Assembly (NCBI GenBank): GCA_902810695.1 | Contig: CADDYV010000016.1 | Coordinates: forward strand, 1 to 60,919 | Reading direction: 5' to 3' | DNA: 60,919 bases | From: Actinomycetota bacterium | Lineage (GTDB): Bacteria > Actinomycetota > Rubrobacteria > Rubrobacterales > Rubrobacteraceae | Shown: positions 34,347 through 43,120 of the stretch, one piece after another | Layout: every line of letters starts with the position of its first letter | Position numbering within the stretch: the stretch's first letter is position 1 | The notes under the pieces: model-generated | The model's input: the letters and a program-made list of their open reading frames with translations, nothing else | Database searches by the model: none | Told to the model about the DNA's origin: nothing | Position numbers and translations under genes: made by a program

Positions 34347-35090
34347 TCAAGTCTTGCCTAAAGCCTGGATCCTGCTCGGGATGATCGTCAGCTCGGGGAT
34401 GTGTACGTGCGGCGGGAGCGTAAGCAGAAAGAGACAGGTCCGGGCGACGTCCTCGGGTTTGAGAGCGCGGTCCCGCGTCTCCCTTGGGGGCGGCTCGGGA
34501 CGGTTGTCCAGGATGGGGGTGTCCACGAGGCCCGGCAGGATGGTCGAGAACCTCACGCCCTCCTCGTGCTCCTCGAACCCGGCTGCTCTCGCCAGCGCGA
34601 TCATGCCCGCTTTTGAGGCCTGGTACGCCGGTCCCGAGGTATCGGGCCAGGCTCCGGAGACGCTGCTTATCAGGAGGACATCTCCGCGCGAAACTCTCAG
34701 GTACGGCAGCGCGGCGCTGATGAAGTAGAAGGCCCCGCTGAGGTTCGTCGAGATCAGGGTGTCCCAGTCCTCCGGGGTCAGCTTTCGCAGCGCACGGTTC
34801 GGGACGTTCGTCCCGGCGGCGAGCACGAGGATGTCTACGCCTTCCTGATCCCCGATCTCTTTCACCAACTGCCCGGCGGCCTCTCCATCGGAGACGTCCA
34901 CGGCGTGCGGGACGAAGTTGCCCGAGGAGATGCGCTCCTGGCCCGCGCCTTCGGCCATCGCCCTCTCGCGCCGGGCGACGGCGTGGACGCGGGCTCCGGA
35001 GTCGGCGAGGAGATTCGCCGTGGCTAGCCCGATGCCGCTGGAGGCGCCGGTTACGATGGCGGAGCGTCCCTGCAAGGACCTCTCGCTCAC
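34347..35090 (-). CDS. Short-chain dehydrogenase/reductase
   Basis: 247 residues from GTG 35090, overlapping the zinc dehydrogenase stop by four bases. The NAD(P) motif TGASSGIG, the LAAGTN variant of the NAG motif, catalytic Ser in LISSVSG and YQASK are all present. The Arg in HAVARRER after strand 2 suggests NADP preference. It probably oxidises or reduces a sugar-derived alcohol in the same pathway as its neighbours. Confidence 0.9.
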   Translation of the reverse strand: MSERSLQGRSAIVTGASSGIGLATANLLADSGARVHAVARRERAMAEGAGQERISSGNFVPHAVDVSDGEAAGQLVKEIGDQEGVDILVLAAGTNVPNRALRKLTPEDWDTLISTNLSGAFYFISAALPYLRVSRGDVLLISSVSGAWPDTSGPAYQASKAGMIALARAAGFEEHEEGVRFSTILPGLVDTPILDNRPEPPPRETRDRALKPEDVARTCLFLLTLPPHVHIPELTIIPSRIQALGKT

Positions 35091-36118
35091 TGCTCCATCT
35101 CCGCAAGGAAGACCTTTACCCGCTCCGACGGTCCCCGGACCAGTTCCGAGAAAGCGTCGGGACCCTTCTCCAGCGGGAGCACCGGTTCCAGCGCGCCGAG
35201 CCCGGCGCGCCCTTCCGAGATCCAGTCCAGAGCCCGCTCGAAGTCATCGCGGGTATAGGCGTAGGAGCCGCGGATCGTGATCTGGCGCCTCACAACATCG
35301 TGGAAGCCAATGGGCGTCTCGTCCTCGTGCAGCCCGATGAACACCGCCGCGCCGCCAGGTCTCAATAAATCAGCCGCCAGCCGTCGCGTCTGCGAAGCGC
35401 CCACGGCGTCGAAGACCGCATCTGCCCCGATCCCGTCCGTAGCCTCGCGAACGGTATCGGCAGCCTCTTCTCCAGATTCGAAGACCGCATGTGCCCCGAG
35501 GTCTGCGGCAAGGCTGCGGCGTCTTTCGTGGGGCTCGACGACGGCGACGTTCGGGATGCTGGAGAGCAGGGCGGCCTGCATGACCATGAGCCCGATGGTG
35601 CCCGCGCCGATGACAACAGCGTGTCCGAGGGGTTCTGCGATCTTCGTCAGGCGCACCGCGTGGACGCCGTTGGCGAAAGGCTCGCAGAGCGCCGCAGCGT
35701 TCATCGGCAGGTCGTCGGGGATCGGGAACAGGGCCGATTCGGGCACGCGCACGTACTCGGCGAAGGCACCGGGGTGGTGGATGCCGATCAGGGTCCTCTC
35801 TGGGCAGACGTTCTCCAATCCGGCACGACAGACCGGGCACCTGCCGCAGGAGAGCAGCGGGTTGACCGTCACCCGGCGTCCCTGCCACTCCGGGTCCACG
35901 CCCTCGCCGACCTCGACCACAGTGCCGGCGAACTCGTGCCCCATGACGAGCGGCGGGGTCCGGTTGCCCATCCTGCCCAGGTAGCCTTCGATCTCCGAGC
36001 CGCAGATCCCCGCTGCCTCCGGGCGAAGGATCACCGTTCCCGGCTCGGCGGTGGGCTCCGGCGTCTCCTCGACGGACATTTTCTCCGGGCCGTTCCACAC
36101 AACGCTCTTCATGCTCAC
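35087..36118 (-). CDS. Zinc-dependent medium-chain dehydrogenase (threonine/sorbitol dehydrogenase-like)
   Basis: 343 residues. The catalytic zinc site uses Cys in GICGSEIEG, GHEFAGTVVEVGEGVD and a further Glu. The structural zinc site is CGRCPVCRAGLENVC. The NAD fold is VIGAGTIGLMVMQAAL. The family includes L-threonine 3-, sorbitol and galactitol dehydrogenases. It overlaps by four bases the upstream MFS gene and the downstream SDR gene, so all three are translationally coupled. A sugar, sugar-acid or polyol substrate is likely from context. Confidence 0.9.
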   Translation of the reverse strand: MSMKSVVWNGPEKMSVEETPEPTAEPGTVILRPEAAGICGSEIEGYLGRMGNRTPPLVMGHEFAGTVVEVGEGVDPEWQGRRVTVNPLLSCGRCPVCRAGLENVCPERTLIGIHHPGAFAEYVRVPESALFPIPDDLPMNAAALCEPFANGVHAVRLTKIAEPLGHAVVIGAGTIGLMVMQAALLSSIPNVAVVEPHERRRSLAADLGAHAVFESGEEAADTVREATDGIGADAVFDAVGASQTRRLAADLLRPGGAAVFIGLHEDETPIGFHDVVRRQITIRGSYAYTRDDFERALDWISEGRAGLGALEPVLPLEKGPDAFSELVRGPSERVKVFLAEMEQ

Positions 36119-37425
36119 GAGCTCCCCGCCTCTTGCGGTGCTTTGGCCCGTGCCTCCACCTGCTGACGGCGCACCTTCACGGTCAGCATCACTATGCCTG
36201 CCAGGAGCAACGCCCCTGCCAGAACGCTCGCGGTGCTTACGAAGCTGCCGCCGCTCTGGTCCTGCAGGTATCCACCCAGGTACGGTCCAACGAAGCCTCC
36301 CAGGTTACCAAGAGCGTTGATGAGCCCCATGGCACCACCGGCCACCGCCGCGGGCATCGCCGCCGAAGCCGAGGCCCAGAACGGCCCGTCGTAGGCGAGT
36401 GCTCCACCCATCGCCAGGCTCAACAAGGCGATGGAGACGCCGATGGCACCTTTGCCTACCGCCACGGACGCTACCAGGGTAACGGCGGCTATGAGCATCG
36501 CGATGAATACGTGCAGCGAGTACCGGCCAGTTTTGTCCGCGGCCCAGCCGTTGAGCCACAGCCCGATCATCGCAACGATATAGGGGATCGCCGTGAGCAG
36601 ACCGACCGTGCCGTAGCCCCGCTGGCTGAGTTCCTTTACGACCGTCGGCAGCCACAGGTTGAGCCCGTAGAAGCCGATCTGGATCAGGAAGTAGACGAGA
36701 ACCAACTGCCAGACGACGCCACTCCTGAGAGCCTGCTTGTAACCGGAGACCTGCTGCGGGGCGTTGCGCCTCTCCTCGGCGAGGGCGCTCTCGATATAGT
36801 TACGCTCCTCCTCGGAAACCCAGGAAGCCTCAGAGGGCCAGTCGGCGGCGAGCCACCACCACAGGGGAGCCGCGATGATGAACGGGAAGGCCCCCTCGAT
36901 AATGAACAACCACCGCCAATCAGCGAAGGTCAGGATCCAACCCGATAGCGGCGCGGTGATGATCGAGGCTATCGCGATGTTCATGATCCAGAACCCGTAG
37001 GCCCGCGCGCGCTCTCTGGCCGGGAACCAGTGACTGATCAGAACCAGAATCGCAGGCCAGATGCCGCCCTCGGATACACCCAGCAGAAACCTCACTGCCA
37101 GAAGCTGCCAGTAGGACTGCACGAGCCCGGTCAGAACGGCGAATATACCCCAGATGATGATCATGATCCCGACGAACTTCTTGGCGCTCCAGTGCTCGGC
37201 CAGGTGCCCGCCGGGTATCTGTAGAAATAGATACCCGATAAAGAAGATTCCGCCAGCGAGCCCTGCGGCTGCCGCTCCGACACCCAGGTCCTTCTGTATC
37301 CCCCCGAAGCCGAATCCGATGTTGGTTCGGTCCATGAACGAGATGATGTAGACAATGATCGCCACCGGTATGAGCCGCGCCCAGCGCGCCCTGCCTACCG
37401 GAGCAGACGCAGTAGAGTTTTGCAT
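36115..37425 (-). CDS. MFS transporter, ACS family
   Basis: 436 residues with 12 predicted membrane helices, from ATG 37425 with AGGAGGAG upstream. MDRTNIGFGFGGIQKDLG in helix 1, FLQIPGGHLAEHWSAKKF (motif A) and GVSEGGIWPAILVLISHWFP mark the ACS family. It is the second MFS carrier of the run and overlaps the zinc dehydrogenase gene. Probably a proton-coupled importer of an organic acid anion. Confidence 0.87.
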   Translation of the reverse strand: MQNSTASAPVGRARWARLIPVAIIVYIISFMDRTNIGFGFGGIQKDLGVGAAAAGLAGGIFFIGYLFLQIPGGHLAEHWSAKKFVGIMIIIWGIFAVLTGLVQSYWQLLAVRFLLGVSEGGIWPAILVLISHWFPARERARAYGFWIMNIAIASIITAPLSGWILTFADWRWLFIIEGAFPFIIAAPLWWWLAADWPSEASWVSEEERNYIESALAEERRNAPQQVSGYKQALRSGVVWQLVLVYFLIQIGFYGLNLWLPTVVKELSQRGYGTVGLLTAIPYIVAMIGLWLNGWAADKTGRYSLHVFIAMLIAAVTLVASVAVGKGAIGVSIALLSLAMGGALAYDGPFWASASAAMPAAVAGGAMGLINALGNLGGFVGPYLGGYLQDQSGGSFVSTASVLAGALLLAGIVMLTVKVRRQQVEARAKAPQEAGSS

Positions 37426-37461
37426 GATTACTCCTCCTCTCGATTTAGGTACGTTGTACCA

Positions 37462-38184
37462 TCAGCCCGACACTAGCGCGAAAGCCCGCACCGGAGAGCC
37501 CGAACCTCCGCGAATCTTCAATGGGAACGCCATGAACGTACAGAACGGCGGCAGAAGATCCAGGTTCTTCAGGTTCTCGATGATGTAGACCTCGCTTCCC
37601 AGCAGGGTGTAGTGGGCGGGAAACTTCTCGTCCCCAGAAGCATCTATCGCCAGGGTGTCGCAGCCGACGAGCGAGACGCCTTTCTCGACGAGGTACTCGG
37701 CGGCATCTTTGCCGAGACCCGGCCAGTCTTCGAGAAATCTTCTTCCTTCGGGGCCGGTAGCCCATCGCTCGTCCCAGCCAAAGCGCACGAGCACCCTGTC
37801 TTTACGTTCTATGGAGCCGTACTTTTTCTCCCACTCGCGGATGTGATCCGCCGTGAGGGTTTCACGGGGTGAGAGGCCGGTGGCCTCTATGGTCGCGGCG
37901 CGCCCGGCGAGGCGTTCCAGCGGGATCTCATCTGTCCCGTAGTGCGCGTCTCCCTGGGCAATGAAGTGCAGCGGAGCATCCATGTGGGTTCCCGTATGCT
38001 CGCTCATCATGAGCCCGTAGTGGCAGGCCGCATCGCCCAGTTCGTAGGACTCGTAGAGGGCGCGCCCGAACCGGGCGTGGGTGGGCCAGGCCGGGATGTT
38101 CTCCTCCAGCGTGTGGGAGAGGTCCACCCACCGGAAGTTTTGCAGCAACTCCGCCAGCGACTTCGGGTCTTCTCTGTTCAGCAT
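37462..38184 (-). CDS. Cyclase-family metal-dependent hydrolase (kynurenine formamidase-like)
   Basis: 240 residues from ATG 38184 behind GGAGAAGGGAG; a longer frame to 38226 overlaps the upstream gene. The metal-binding motif of the family is seen as SEHTGTHMDAPLHF, preceded by VDLSHTLEENIPAWP. Members hydrolyse formylkynurenine, cyclic amides or lactone-like rings. Within a sugar-acid operon it could open a sugar lactone, a step otherwise missing here, but this is inference. Lies between two MFS genes with gaps of 25 and 36 bases. Confidence 0.85.
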   Translation of the reverse strand: MLNREDPKSLAELLQNFRWVDLSHTLEENIPAWPTHARFGRALYESYELGDAACHYGLMMSEHTGTHMDAPLHFIAQGDAHYGTDEIPLERLAGRAATIEATGLSPRETLTADHIREWEKKYGSIERKDRVLVRFGWDERWATGPEGRRFLEDWPGLGKDAAEYLVEKGVSLVGCDTLAIDASGDEKFPAHYTLLGSEVYIIENLKNLDLLPPFCTFMAFPLKIRGGSGSPVRAFALVSG

Positions 38185-38209
38185 GCTCCCTTCTCCTATG
38201 CAGCAGCGT

Positions 38210-39538
38210 TCACGATCCCGCCGCAACCGGATTTTCGGTCGGGCTTTTTGCCGTCTCGCGCATCAGCAGGACCGGTATGAGGGTGGAGAGGTAGATGGCG
38301 GCGAGCAGCAGGTAGTTCCAGGAGAAGCCGAAGTGCTGGATGATGTAGCCGGAGACAGAGCCCACTATGGTCCCCGAGACACCGAGCCCCACCCCGATCA
38401 TGAGCCCCATGCCCGAGGAGGCGGCGTCGGGAACGGTATCTATCACCGAGGAGTAGAGCACCGGGTAAGGAGAGTTGCGGAAGAGTCCCCACCCTATCAG
38501 GATGATCCAACCCAGAGCCGCGCTCTGGATGAAGATCATAGCCAGGGTGGCTACGCACAGCCCCACCGAGATTATTCCCAGAGAGAACTTCCTGCCCTTG
38601 TGGTCGGAGACGGTCCCCCAGACGATCTGGCCGATCCAGCCCGTAATCCCCGACGCCCCGGAGACCACCGAGGCCGCCCCGAGGGAGAGTCCCGCCTCCT
38701 TGGTCAACTGCAGCGTCAGGAAGGAGGCTATGCCGAACTCGGAGAACAAAAGCAGGAAGTTCGTCAGGACTGCGAGCCGGACGTTGCGGTAGGAGAGCGC
38801 CAGCTTGACGTTCTCCCAGGGATTGGTCCAGCCCTCGCCCTCGATCTGATCTGTCGTAACCGAAGGCGTCATCCTGCGCTCGCGGATCCAGGAGTTTATC
38901 TTCTCCAGGTTCCTTCTCTTAGCGAGTATCACCTGCAGGATGAAGATGGGGATGCCGATCAGGGGTATGACGAGAAAGGATGTCCGCCAGGTGCCCACCG
39001 CAAGCAGCGCCCCGATGAGCGCCGGCCCCAAGAACTGTCCTATGGGGAATCCGGTGTGGTGGGTTCCCACGGCGAACCCGCGGTTCTCTTTCTGCCACCA
39101 CTCCCCGACCATCGCCACGTTGACCGGCTCCATGGAGCCTTCACCCATCCCCCCGAGTATCCGGAAGGCCCTGAGTTGGTTCAGGGTCACCGAGAGCGCC
39201 GTGGCGACTGCTCCGACTATCTCGAAGAGCAGGGCCACGCCCCACATCCACGCCCGGCGCGGGCCGCGGCCGGGGCTGTCTCCCAGAGTACCCAGGATGA
39301 TGCCGCCGATAGCCATGCCGGCGAAGCTCAAAGAAACCAGGAGCCCTCCCTGAGAGGTGCTGAGATTGAACTCCTTGAGGATTGCGGGCAGTACGGTAGG
39401 CAGGATGGTGCGGTCTATGGAGGTGATCAGGATGGCCCCCGTCGTAACCAGAAGCATCCACCACGAGATGGGATGCCCCCTCGGGATGTAGCGTCGGATC
39501 CCACCCGCCCTCTCTTGCGGTGTTGCGTTGCTCGCCAT
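38210..39538 (-). CDS. MFS transporter
   Basis: 442 residues with 12 predicted membrane helices, from ATG 39538 behind AAGGAGG. TSIDRTILPTVLPAILKEF in helix 1 and GTLGDSPGRGPRRAWMW (motif A) mark the superfamily. A conserved GGMGEGSMEPVNVAMVGEWW and an unusual 40-residue central loop are present. It differs from the other two carriers in the run and resembles sialate/hexuronate-type permeases only weakly. Substrate unknown. Forty bases after the CUT2 permease gene. Confidence 0.85.
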   Translation of the reverse strand: MASNATPQERAGGIRRYIPRGHPISWWMLLVTTGAILITSIDRTILPTVLPAILKEFNLSTSQGGLLVSLSFAGMAIGGIILGTLGDSPGRGPRRAWMWGVALLFEIVGAVATALSVTLNQLRAFRILGGMGEGSMEPVNVAMVGEWWQKENRGFAVGTHHTGFPIGQFLGPALIGALLAVGTWRTSFLVIPLIGIPIFILQVILAKRRNLEKINSWIRERRMTPSVTTDQIEGEGWTNPWENVKLALSYRNVRLAVLTNFLLLFSEFGIASFLTLQLTKEAGLSLGAASVVSGASGITGWIGQIVWGTVSDHKGRKFSLGIISVGLCVATLAMIFIQSAALGWIILIGWGLFRNSPYPVLYSSVIDTVPDAASSGMGLMIGVGLGVSGTIVGSVSGYIIQHFGFSWNYLLLAAIYLSTLIPVLLMRETAKSPTENPVAAGS

Positions 39539-39578
39539 CAGTCCTCCTTCCCCGTTCTAGTGATGTTACTGTTCAGGA

Positions 39579-40574
39579 TCAAACTTCACGCTCCTCGCGG
39601 CCATAGAGCAGCAGGATCAGGAGCACCACCACCCCGTAGACGATGCTGCGCCCGTAGTCTGGCATGTTCATGGCCTGGAGCACGCTGACGAGCGCGACCA
39701 GAGTGATGGAGCCCGCGACCACTCCCAGGTAGCTGCCGCGACCACCCAGGATGCTCATACCCCCGATGACCACGGCGGCGATAGACTGGAAGAGGTAGGG
39801 GTCTCCTATGCCCAGCGAGGGCGATCCTCCGTAGCCGACCAGCGCGATCCCGGTGAACGCGGCGAATAGCCCGCTCAGCATGTAGAGGACCACGGTCGTG
39901 AGCCTGACGTTGACTCCCGCCAGGTAGCTGGCGCGCTCGTTGTTGCCCACAGCGTAGACCCGGCGTCCGAAAGTCGTGAACCCGAGCGCGAAGGTGACCA
40001 GCAGCACCACTCCCAGCCAGACGTACAGATCTGCCGGCACTCCGAGCAGGTTGTTCGTTATCGCATCGCGCACCACTGCAGGAGAGCTCGACGAGCAGGC
40101 GTGGCAGGTAAATCCCTTGCTCAAACCCAGGGTCAGGCCCTGCATGATCCCGTTCATCCCGAGCGTCATCACGACCGCCGGAACCGAGAGGAACACTATC
40201 CCGAGCCCGTTGACCAATCCCGTGAGCAGCCCCAGACCCAGGCAGAGCAGCACGGCTTCTGCGGCGCGGTCATCCTGCCCGAGTGAGGAGGTAACCAGCA
40301 GGATGGCCGAGGCGTTCAGGACCCACGGTACCGAGAGATCTATGCCGCCGATGAGGATCACGAACGCCTGTCCGGTGGCCACGAAGCCCACGAAGGAGGC
40401 CACCACCAGAATTGACTTGACGCTGCTCGGCTCAATGAAGCCGGGACGTACGAGAGCCCCGATCAGGAAAAGCAGGACCGCCGCAGCGAAGGCGTACAGG
40501 GTGCGCCGCCGGTCGGGGGTGAGGCGGCGGAGCGCCGGTAGGGAGGAAAGCCTGCCGTTGCGTTGGCCGCTCAC
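39579..40574 (-). CDS. CUT2-type sugar ABC transporter permease (RbsC-like), second subunit
   Basis: 331 residues from GTG 40574, overlapping the preceding permease stop by four bases, with AGGAGG five bases before. About ten membrane helices. FVILIGGIDLSVPW and SILGGRGSYLGVVAGS are the RbsC-family signatures. It pairs with the permease upstream to form a heterodimeric channel for a monosaccharide. A longer frame upstream only overlaps the other permease. Confidence 0.9.
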   Translation of the reverse strand: MSGQRNGRLSSLPALRRLTPDRRRTLYAFAAAVLLFLIGALVRPGFIEPSSVKSILVVASFVGFVATGQAFVILIGGIDLSVPWVLNASAILLVTSSLGQDDRAAEAVLLCLGLGLLTGLVNGLGIVFLSVPAVVMTLGMNGIMQGLTLGLSKGFTCHACSSSSPAVVRDAITNNLLGVPADLYVWLGVVLLVTFALGFTTFGRRVYAVGNNERASYLAGVNVRLTTVVLYMLSGLFAAFTGIALVGYGGSPSLGIGDPYLFQSIAAVVIGGMSILGGRGSYLGVVAGSITLVALVSVLQAMNMPDYGRSIVYGVVVLLILLLYGREEREV

Positions 40575-41566
40575 TTCTTCCTCCTGAGAAAGTATCCGAC
40601 CAGCGCGCTGAGCGCCACGGCCAGCACCAGGAAAAGTCCCTGATAGAAGTCCTCGTATAGCTGGTTGATGCCGGCGAAGAACAGCACGCTTATGAGTATC
40701 GAGAGGACCAGGGCACCCGCGATGCTGCCGAGCGCGCTGCCGCGCCCGCCGAAGATGGTGGTACCGCCGAGAAAGGCGGCGGCTATCGAGGTCAGGGTGT
40801 AGCTGTCGCCCGCCGTTGCGTCTCCGCTCGTGGTGGTCGCGGCCAGGAACAGTCCCGCAGCGGCGGCGAACATCCCCCCTACCACGTACGCGCCAACCCT
40901 CGTCCTCACGACGCGGATGCCGTTGGCCCGCGCCGACTCCTCGTCGTTGCCAACGGCGTAGATCGCAACGCCGAAAGCCGTCCGCCGGAAGGCGAGCCAG
41001 AACAGTACAAGCAGCCCGATAAAGATGAGCGCCCAGGGGTGGCCGGGATTGGTCAGAAAGTCGGTATAGCCCGTGGGAACCTTGCCCCCCGGCTGGGGCA
41101 GAACTTTTATGGCGACACCCTGAAAAATGGAGAGGGTGGCAAGCGTAACCAGTATGGGCTGCAGGCGCCCGAGCGCCACGAGCAGGCCGTTGATCAGACC
41201 GCCCGCAGCACCTACAAGCAGGATGATGATGCTCCACAGGACCATGCTCCCCGGGCTGCCCCCCATCCGTGTGGCGGCTAGGCTGTTCGAGATGTCCATC
41301 ATGCCTCCCACGGAGAGATCTATCCCCCGGCTCAGGAACACGATGGTCTGGCCTACCGCAGAGAAAACGAGCGGCATGGCGTTGTTGGTCGTCGAGGTGA
41401 GCTCGAAGTTACCGGGCAATCGTCCCAAAGAGGTGGAAAACAGCACGGCGTAGAAGACGAGCGTGGCGATAAGGATCAGGAGCGCCAGAAGCGAGGGTAC
41501 GTTCTGCGCCGTGAAGTGCGACCACCGGCTGCGGCGCACGCTCTGGCCGAGTTTAGGCCGGGACAT
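40571..41566 (-). CDS. CUT2-type sugar ABC transporter permease (RbsC-like), first subunit
   Basis: 331 residues with about ten membrane helices. TIVFLSRGIDLSVGGMM and TTIFGGRGSALGSIAGALVL are family signatures. Its start overlaps the end of the ATPase gene by 14 bases. Having two different permease genes is common for CUT2 systems of rhizobia and actinobacteria. Likely substrate is a monosaccharide such as L-fucose or a related deoxysugar, judged from the neighbouring pathway. Confidence 0.9.
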   Translation of the reverse strand: MSRPKLGQSVRRSRWSHFTAQNVPSLLALLILIATLVFYAVLFSTSLGRLPGNFELTSTTNNAMPLVFSAVGQTIVFLSRGIDLSVGGMMDISNSLAATRMGGSPGSMVLWSIIILLVGAAGGLINGLLVALGRLQPILVTLATLSIFQGVAIKVLPQPGGKVPTGYTDFLTNPGHPWALIFIGLLVLFWLAFRRTAFGVAIYAVGNDEESARANGIRVVRTRVGAYVVGGMFAAAAGLFLAATTTSGDATAGDSYTLTSIAAAFLGGTTIFGGRGSALGSIAGALVLSILISVLFFAGINQLYEDFYQGLFLVLAVALSALVGYFLRRKK

Positions 41567-43082
41567 CTTCTTCCCTCAAAGCGGCGGTTACTATGCTCTC
41601 CGCATCTATCTCCGAGCCCTTTAGCTCGGCGTTGATCCTGCCCTCCCGCATCACCAGGACCCGGTGGGAGAGGTGCGCCACCTCCTCGGTGTCGCTGGAG
41701 TAGAAGAGGATGGAGCGGCCCTCGGAGATCAACGCGAGCATGAGCTCGTAGATGTCGTGTTTGGTGGCTACGTCTACCCCCCTGGTTACGTCGTAGAGCA
41801 GCAGGATGCGGGAGTCGGCGAGCAGCCACCTGCCCACGAGCACCTTCTGCTGGTTGCCGCCGCTCAGGGTGGCGACGGCCTGCTCGGAACCTCTGAGCCG
41901 TATCTGGAGGCGCTCGACCATCTGCTGCACGAGGCGCATCTCGCGTCTACTCCGGATCACACCTCCAGCCGAGAAGAGCTTCATGACTGGAAGCGTGAGG
42001 TTGTCCCGCACCGACATGGGCAGCAGAAGCCCCTCGCTCTTGCGATCTTCGGGGACGAGCGCGATCCCAAGCTTCGCCCGTATCGCGTCGTTCGGATTGC
42101 GTATCCTGGCAGGCTTGCCGTCAATCAGGATATCACCCTCCGACTTCTCTCCCGCCCCGAACAGGGCGAGAAAGAGGTCTCGCTGCCCCTGGCCCTCCAA
42201 ACCGCCGACGCCCAGTATCTCCCCTTTGTGCAGAGAGAAGGAGATGTCGCTTAAGCTCCCGCCGCCGAGGTTGCGTACCTCCAGGGCTACTTCCTCATCA
42301 TCCGCGGGGGGCAGTTCCGGATACATCGTCTCCACCTTGCGGCCAGTCATCAGGGTAACCGCGTGGTCTTCGTCAATTTCGGCGTGCGTCTCTACGTGCC
42401 TGCCGTCGCGGAAGATCGTGATCCGGTCGGCGACGCTCTCCACCTCTCTCCAGCGGTGGGAGGTGAAGACGATGCACCGGCCTTCCCCGCGCATCTGGTT
42501 GAGCAACCCGAAGAGCCACTCCACCTCCCGCATCGCAAGCGAAGAGGTCGGCTCGTCGAGGAACAGGATCTTCGGCTCCCGCGTAACCGTGCGGACTATC
42601 TCCACGATCTGCCGCTGATCGAGCGGCAAATTCGCGACCAGCTCCAGGGGATCTATGTTCTCGATGCCCAAAGATGCGAGCATCTCCTCCGCCCGGGAGG
42701 ACATCTCCCGGCGCCGTAGCAGCGGGCCGAACCCTTTGGGCTCCCGGCGGATGAGCAGATTTTCGGCCACCGTCATCCACGGCAGCAGGGTAAGCTCCTG
42801 GAACACCGTCCTGATACCTAGCGCCTGCGCCGCCTGCGGGCTGCTCAGCTCAACCCTCTGGCCTTCGACCCTGATCTCCCCGGAGTCCGGCCTCAAGACG
42901 CCGGAGAGGATTTTTATCAGGGTGGACTTTCCGGCGCCGTTCTCTCCTACCAGGCCGTGCACCTCGCCCGCGCCCGCCCCGAAGGAGGCTTCACTTAGCG
43001 CCCTCACAGCCCCGAAGGACTTGGATACGCCAACAGCCTCTATGATCGGGGAAGACCGCTCTGTGCCATCTGCCCCCGTCAT
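41553..43082 (-). CDS. CUT2-type sugar ABC transporter ATP-binding protein (RbsA-like)
   Basis: 509 residues from ATG 43082 behind GGGGGAG; a TTG at 43097 is an alternative. Two nucleotide-binding domains: the first has GENGAGKST and LFLDEPTSSLA with a degenerate signature LPLDQRQIVEI; the second has a degenerate Walker A (GGLEGQGQRD), a good signature LSGGNQQKV and a Walker B that reads LLLYDVTRGVD instead of LDEPTRG. Reduced catalysis in the second site is usual in this group, but the Walker B change is more marked. Drives the two permeases encoded next. Confidence 0.92.
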   Translation of the reverse strand: MTGADGTERSSPIIEAVGVSKSFGAVRALSEASFGAGAGEVHGLVGENGAGKSTLIKILSGVLRPDSGEIRVEGQRVELSSPQAAQALGIRTVFQELTLLPWMTVAENLLIRREPKGFGPLLRRREMSSRAEEMLASLGIENIDPLELVANLPLDQRQIVEIVRTVTREPKILFLDEPTSSLAMREVEWLFGLLNQMRGEGRCIVFTSHRWREVESVADRITIFRDGRHVETHAEIDEDHAVTLMTGRKVETMYPELPPADDEEVALEVRNLGGGSLSDISFSLHKGEILGVGGLEGQGQRDLFLALFGAGEKSEGDILIDGKPARIRNPNDAIRAKLGIALVPEDRKSEGLLLPMSVRDNLTLPVMKLFSAGGVIRSRREMRLVQQMVERLQIRLRGSEQAVATLSGGNQQKVLVGRWLLADSRILLLYDVTRGVDVATKHDIYELMLALISEGRSILFYSSDTEEVAHLSHRVLVMREGRINAELKGSEIDAESIVTAALREEDVPA

Positions 43083-43120
43083 CGGCTCCCCCTGCAAAAA
43101 CCGCTGGCCCGTTGCACCTC

